A DNA stretch of 15,857 bases from Planctomycetota bacterium (GTDB lineage Bacteria; Planctomycetota; Phycisphaerae; WQYP01): positions 1 through 15,857 of the forward strand of contig JAJYGE010000319.1 in NCBI GenBank assembly GCA_021785155.1, read 5' to 3'. The position numbers and the translations under genes are program-made. Of the stretch, positions 12,401 to 15,857 are shown in pieces. Under the pieces are notes generated by a model. The model was not told the DNA's origin. It searched no databases and saw only the letters and a program-made list of their open reading frames with translations. Numbering within the stretch: the stretch's first letter is position 1; each line of letters begins with the position of its first letter.

Positions 12401-15400
12401 TTAGGCCGGTTGCAGTTGGGGGGCCTGGGCGCGGGCGGCATTGAGATAGGTTCCGGGGCCAAGCAATCTGATTTTGGCACCCGGTATGACCGCTTCCAGA
12501 TGTTTCATCGCGTCGGGAGAAGCGCTGACGGCTTTGCACAGATTCAGCGTGGCTTTCAAGGGCCTATCAGAGTCCGGCGTGGCGAGCTGGATTTTGGCCG
12601 GAAGTTTACCCGGATGTTCCTTGATAAACGCGCTAAGGCGTTCAATAAAGTCGGCATCCACGGCTTGAGCGTCCACGCAGATCAGCACCTCACGGGCAAG
12701 TTTCTGCACGACTTGCTCGGGGGTGAAGGCCTCATACACACGAAAACCGGGCTCTTCGCGGGTACGATCCACTTTGCCGCGGAAAAAGATGATCGCATCG
12801 GCCTTGATTAAATCCCCATATTTCTGAAATTCCCCCGCAAACATGGTGACTTTTACATTGCTCGATAGATCTTCGAGAATAATCGTGGCCCATTTCTGGC
12901 CCGCGCTGGGGCCGGAGCGGACAATGCGTGATTCCACCTTGGAAATCAGGCCGCCAAGGATTCCTTCTTTCCCATCATTGGCGGTTTTGATGCTCTGGGT
13001 GCTAAGGGTGCTGAAATCATGGAGCATGGTTTCATAATCATGCAGGGGATGGCTGGTAACGTAAAATCCAAGAACAGATTTTTCATTGGCCATTTTCTGC
13101 CCCTGTGGCCATTCCGGCACGGACGGGAGCTTGTACTGTCCCGCCGCCGCGGCCATGGCCGTGGATCCTCCACCACCAAAAAGGCTTTCCTGGCCCGCGC
13201 GTTTGGCACTTTGCGCGGCATGGCCGGACTGCATGGCGGTTTCAATGGCGGCGGTGGCGGCAGCGCGATTTTGATGCAGGGCATCAAAGGCTCCGCATTT
13301 AATCAGCGATTCGATAACAGATTTATTAACCGTGCGAAGGTCCACACGCTCGCAAAAATCAAAGAGACTTGGGAAGGGCTTGTGGGTACCATCAGCGCGG
13401 CTGCCGCGGGCGGCCATGATGGATTCGACAGCTTTTTGTCCGACCCCTTTAACGCCGGCCAGACCAAAACGGATCGTACCATCGACCACGCCGAAATCCG
13501 CCACGCTCTGGTTAATATCCGGTGGCAGAATGGGCAGGCCCACGCGGCCATCGGGGCGCATGAGATACCGGCAATCTTCAATGTATTCCGTGGTTTTGGC
13601 CTGATCGATCATTTCATAAGTTAATAGCGCGGCCATATACTCCAGCGGAAAATACGTTTTGAGATAAGCCGTCTGATAGGCCACAATGGCATAGCGGGTG
13701 GAGTGGCTTTTATTGAAACCATATTTTCCGAACTCTTCAATGAGCGCGAAAATCTGCGCCGCCTGCTCCTTTTTGATGCCGTTGTTTTCCGCACCTTCCA
13801 CAAAATGCTGCTTTTCCGCGGCAATAACATCCATCTGCTTTTTACTGATGGCTTTGATGATCTTGTACGCTTTGGCCAGCGGGATTCCGCCCAACTGGTT
13901 GAATATCCGCATCACCTGTTCCTGGTACACCATGATGCCGTAGGTTTCCGCCAGGATTTTATCCATGATCGGATGCACGGACGGCACGGCCATCCGGTGA
14001 TGTTTGCGGGCGCAATAATCCGGAATCAGATCCATCGGGCCGGGACGGAACAGGGCGTTGGCGGCAATAAGGTCTTCAATGCGATCGGGCTTCATTTTGA
14101 TCAGCAGTTCCCGCATGCCCGGAGATTCAAACTGAAACACGCCTTTGGTTTGTCCGCGCTGGAAAACCTGCTTATAAACCCGCTGATCCGTCAGATCAAT
14201 TTTTTCAATATCCAGTCGGCCCGGCCGTGGGCCGGCGGGATGATCCAATGCGATTTCCTTTCCATCCGGTCCGATGGCATTGCGCGACGGCAGGCCCCGG
14301 GGAAAATCGGCTTCAATCAGGGCCAGCGCCCGCTCCACAATTGTCAGCGTGCGCAAGCCCAGAAAGTCCATTTTCAGCAGACCGGCTTTTTCACATGTCG
14401 GCCCGTCCCACTGGGTCATGATGTCGTCACCGCTTTTATATAACGGCACCACTTCGTCCAGTGGCTTGTCACAGACGATCACCCCCGCCGCGTGCATTCC
14501 GGCGTTGCGGCACAGGCCTTCCAGCCGACGGGCAATATCAAAAAGCCGCATCACATTGGGATCTTCTTTATATAGCTTTTTCAGATCGGATACTTGCAGT
14601 GCGCTATCCAGCGTCACGCCCACGCCGCCGGGAATCAGCTTGGTGATTTTATCCACTTCCGCCAGCGGCATGGCCAGCACGCGGCCAACATCTTTAATTG
14701 CGGCTTTGGCTCCCAGCGTGGAAAAGGTGATAATCTGGGAAACATTGCCATATTTCCTGCGGACATAATCAATGACTTTGCCGCGGCCTTCCTGGCAAAT
14801 ATCAATATCGATATCGGGCATTTCCGAGCGGCTGGGATCCATGAACCGCTCAAAAAGCAGGTCGTAGCGGATCGGATCCACATTGCACAAGCCCAATGCG
14901 TAACCCACCAGCGTGCCGACACCCGAACCTCTTGCCCCCACGGGAATACCATTCTGTCGGGCAAAATTGCAGAAGTCCCAGACAATTAAAAAGTAGCTGG
15001 AAAACCCTTTGCTCTGAATTACTTTTAATTCCTGCTCCAGGCGCTGGCGGAGAACATCCGTACATTCGCCATAACGCTCAACAACACCCGCTTCGCACAG
15101 CGCGCGCAGATAATCATCCGCGGAGACAGCCTGTCCGGTGGCTGGATCATTCGGCGGCACAAAAACCGGGGCGTGGCGTTTGGAGAAATCCAACTGCACA
15201 TCGCACATCTCGGCAATTTTCAGCGTGTTATCACAGGCTTCCGGAAGGTCGCGGAATATCGCCCGCATCTCGGCCGGGCTTTTGAGATACAGTTGACGGG
15301 AGTAATGCAGGCGGTTTTCATCCGTCAGCGTTTTGCCCATGCTGATGCAACAGAGTACGTCATGGGCGTCATAATCATCTTTCAGCAGATAATGATGGTC

Positions 15401-15857
15401 ATTGGTGGCCACGATCGGGCAGCCTGATTTTTTCGCCACTTCCAGCAATTGCGGAATGGCCGAGATTTGAGCGGGATCGTCATGATTTTGCAGTTCCACA
15501 AAAAAGTTTTCACCGAAAATGGCTTTGTACTGCCCGGCCACATCCACCGCCGCCGCCACATCCCCGCGCTGCAGACAGGCCGCAATTTCCGTTCCAAAGT
15601 GGCCATTAATAACAATCAGCCCTTCGGAATAGCGGGCCAGCGTTTCTTTATCCACGCGCGGACGGTAATAAAAGCCTTCGGTAAAGGCCAAACTGGCGAG
15701 TTTTAGAATATTTTTATAGCCCGCCTGATTTTTAGCCAGCACCACGAGGTGATATGCCGCCTCACTGATGCCGTGGGCATCTTTATCAAAACGGGAACCG
15801 GGTGCCACGTAAAATTCACAGCCCAGCAGCGGCTTGATGCCGGCTTTTGTAGCTTCC
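12401..15857 (-). CDS. dnaE: DNA polymerase III alpha subunit, 5' end cut by window edge
   Basis: This is the replicative polymerase catalytic subunit. About 1151 residues are visible; the frame stays open to base 15857 (EATKAGIKPLLGCEFYVAPGSRFDKD), so roughly the first 50-60 residues lie outside. In order: the PHP domain, with EFYVAPGSRF, EGLIVINGHFGTEI, VELQNHDD and ATNDHHYLLKDD-x-DAHDVL; the polymerase palm, with PVGARGSGVGTLVGYALG and SEMPDIDIDICQEGRGK carrying two catalytic aspartates; KGVFQFESPGMRELL; ALFRPGPMDLIPDY; TYGIMVYQEQVM; and EFGKYGFNKSHSTRYAIVAYQTAYLK. The helix-hairpin-helix part follows (RFGLAGVKGVGQKAVESI), then the OB domain (ILGGLISKVES...TIILEDLSSNVKVTMFAGEF) and a C-terminal region, with stop TAA at 12401-12403. 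The PHP motifs look intact, so proofreading by this domain is possible. An internal GTG at 15806-15808 is not the real start. Confidence 0.97.
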   Translation of the reverse strand, partial: EATKAGIKPLLGCEFYVAPGSRFDKDAHGISEAAYHLVVLAKNQAGYKNILKLASLAFTEGFYYRPRVDKETLARYSEGLIVINGHFGTEIAACLQRGDVAAAVDVAGQYKAIFGENFFVELQNHDDPAQISAIPQLLEVAKKSGCPIVATNDHHYLLKDDYDAHDVLCCISMGKTLTDENRLHYSRQLYLKSPAEMRAIFRDLPEACDNTLKIAEMCDVQLDFSKRHAPVFVPPNDPATGQAVSADDYLRALCEAGVVERYGECTDVLRQRLEQELKVIQSKGFSSYFLIVWDFCNFARQNGIPVGARGSGVGTLVGYALGLCNVDPIRYDLLFERFMDPSRSEMPDIDIDICQEGRGKVIDYVRRKYGNVSQIITFSTLGAKAAIKDVGRVLAMPLAEVDKITKLIPGGVGVTLDSALQVSDLKKLYKEDPNVMRLFDIARRLEGLCRNAGMHAAGVIVCDKPLDEVVPLYKSGDDIMTQWDGPTCEKAGLLKMDFLGLRTLTIVERALALIEADFPRGLPSRNAIGPDGKEIALDHPAGPRPGRLDIEKIDLTDQRVYKQVFQRGQTKGVFQFESPGMRELLIKMKPDRIEDLIAANALFRPGPMDLIPDYCARKHHRMAVPSVHPIMDKILAETYGIMVYQEQVMRIFNQLGGIPLAKAYKIIKAISKKQMDVIAAEKQHFVEGAENNGIKKEQAAQIFALIEEFGKYGFNKSHSTRYAIVAYQTAYLKTYFPLEYMAALLTYEMIDQAKTTEYIEDCRYLMRPDGRVGLPILPPDINQSVADFGVVDGTIRFGLAGVKGVGQKAVESIMAARGSRADGTHKPFPSLFDFCERVDLRTVNKSVIESLIKCGAFDALHQNRAAATAAIETAMQSGHAAQSAKRAGQESLFGGGGSTAMAAAAGQYKLPSVPEWPQGQKMANEKSVLGFYVTSHPLHDYETMLHDFSTLSTQSIKTANDGKEGILGGLISKVESRIVRSGPSAGQKWATIILEDLSSNVKVTMFAGEFQKYGDLIKADAIIFFRGKVDRTREEPGFRVYEAFTPEQVVQKLAREVLICVDAQAVDADFIERLSAFIKEHPGKLPAKIQLATPDSDRPLKATLNLCKAVSASPDAMKHLEAVIPGAKIRLLGPGTYLNAARAQAPQLQPA

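Noticed and set aside
15806..15808. GTG as the real start of dnaE
   Set aside because: The frame continues to the window edge with conserved DnaE sequence (AGIKPLLGCEFYVAPGSRF), so the gene starts outside.

Overview
The window looks like a chromosomal segment of a planctomycete-like bacterium, most probably from the Phycisphaerae or a relative. This is an inference. It rests on a glutamyl-tRNA synthetase with a long insert after KMSKR and no zinc cysteines, on a large multi-pass membrane protein of a kind I associate with planctomycetes, and on intergenic DNA full of degenerate short tandem repeats. No rRNA or tRNA gene is visible to settle the lineage.

Left part (1 to about 5300) is accessory DNA. 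It opens with what looks like the end of an insertion sequence (two 20-bp direct repeats). Two minus-strand genes follow: a Sel1-repeat protein and, downstream of it, an HNH endonuclease. Divergent from them is a very small XRE-like helix-turn-helix protein, with a 7-bp inverted repeat in the shared upstream region. Next on the plus strand come an unrecognised acidic 126-residue protein and a RepA/AAA_25-type ATPase with a C-terminal winged-helix-like region. The ATPase is flanked on both sides, and interrupted in frame, by mosaics of degenerate 7-, 9- and 10-nt tandem repeats. Directly before its start codon is the most striking element of the window: four consecutive hairpins with different stem sequences, each followed by a nearly invariant decamer (GTCTCATTAA), the last one ending at the ribosome-binding site.

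Right part (about 5600 to the end) is ordinary chromosome. A plus-strand pair encodes a multi-pass membrane protein and an M42-type metallo-aminopeptidase, 12 nt apart. Converging on it is a minus-strand run, dnaE (cut by the window edge), a UbiD-family decarboxylase, gltX and arfB. In that run ubiD and gltX overlap, and gltX and arfB are 30 nt apart. It joins DNA replication, prenylated-FMN decarboxylation (probably quinone synthesis), tRNA charging and ribosome rescue, all housekeeping.

The candidate for something undescribed is the hairpin and linker array in front of the ATPase, together with the repeat mosaic that invades and surrounds this gene.
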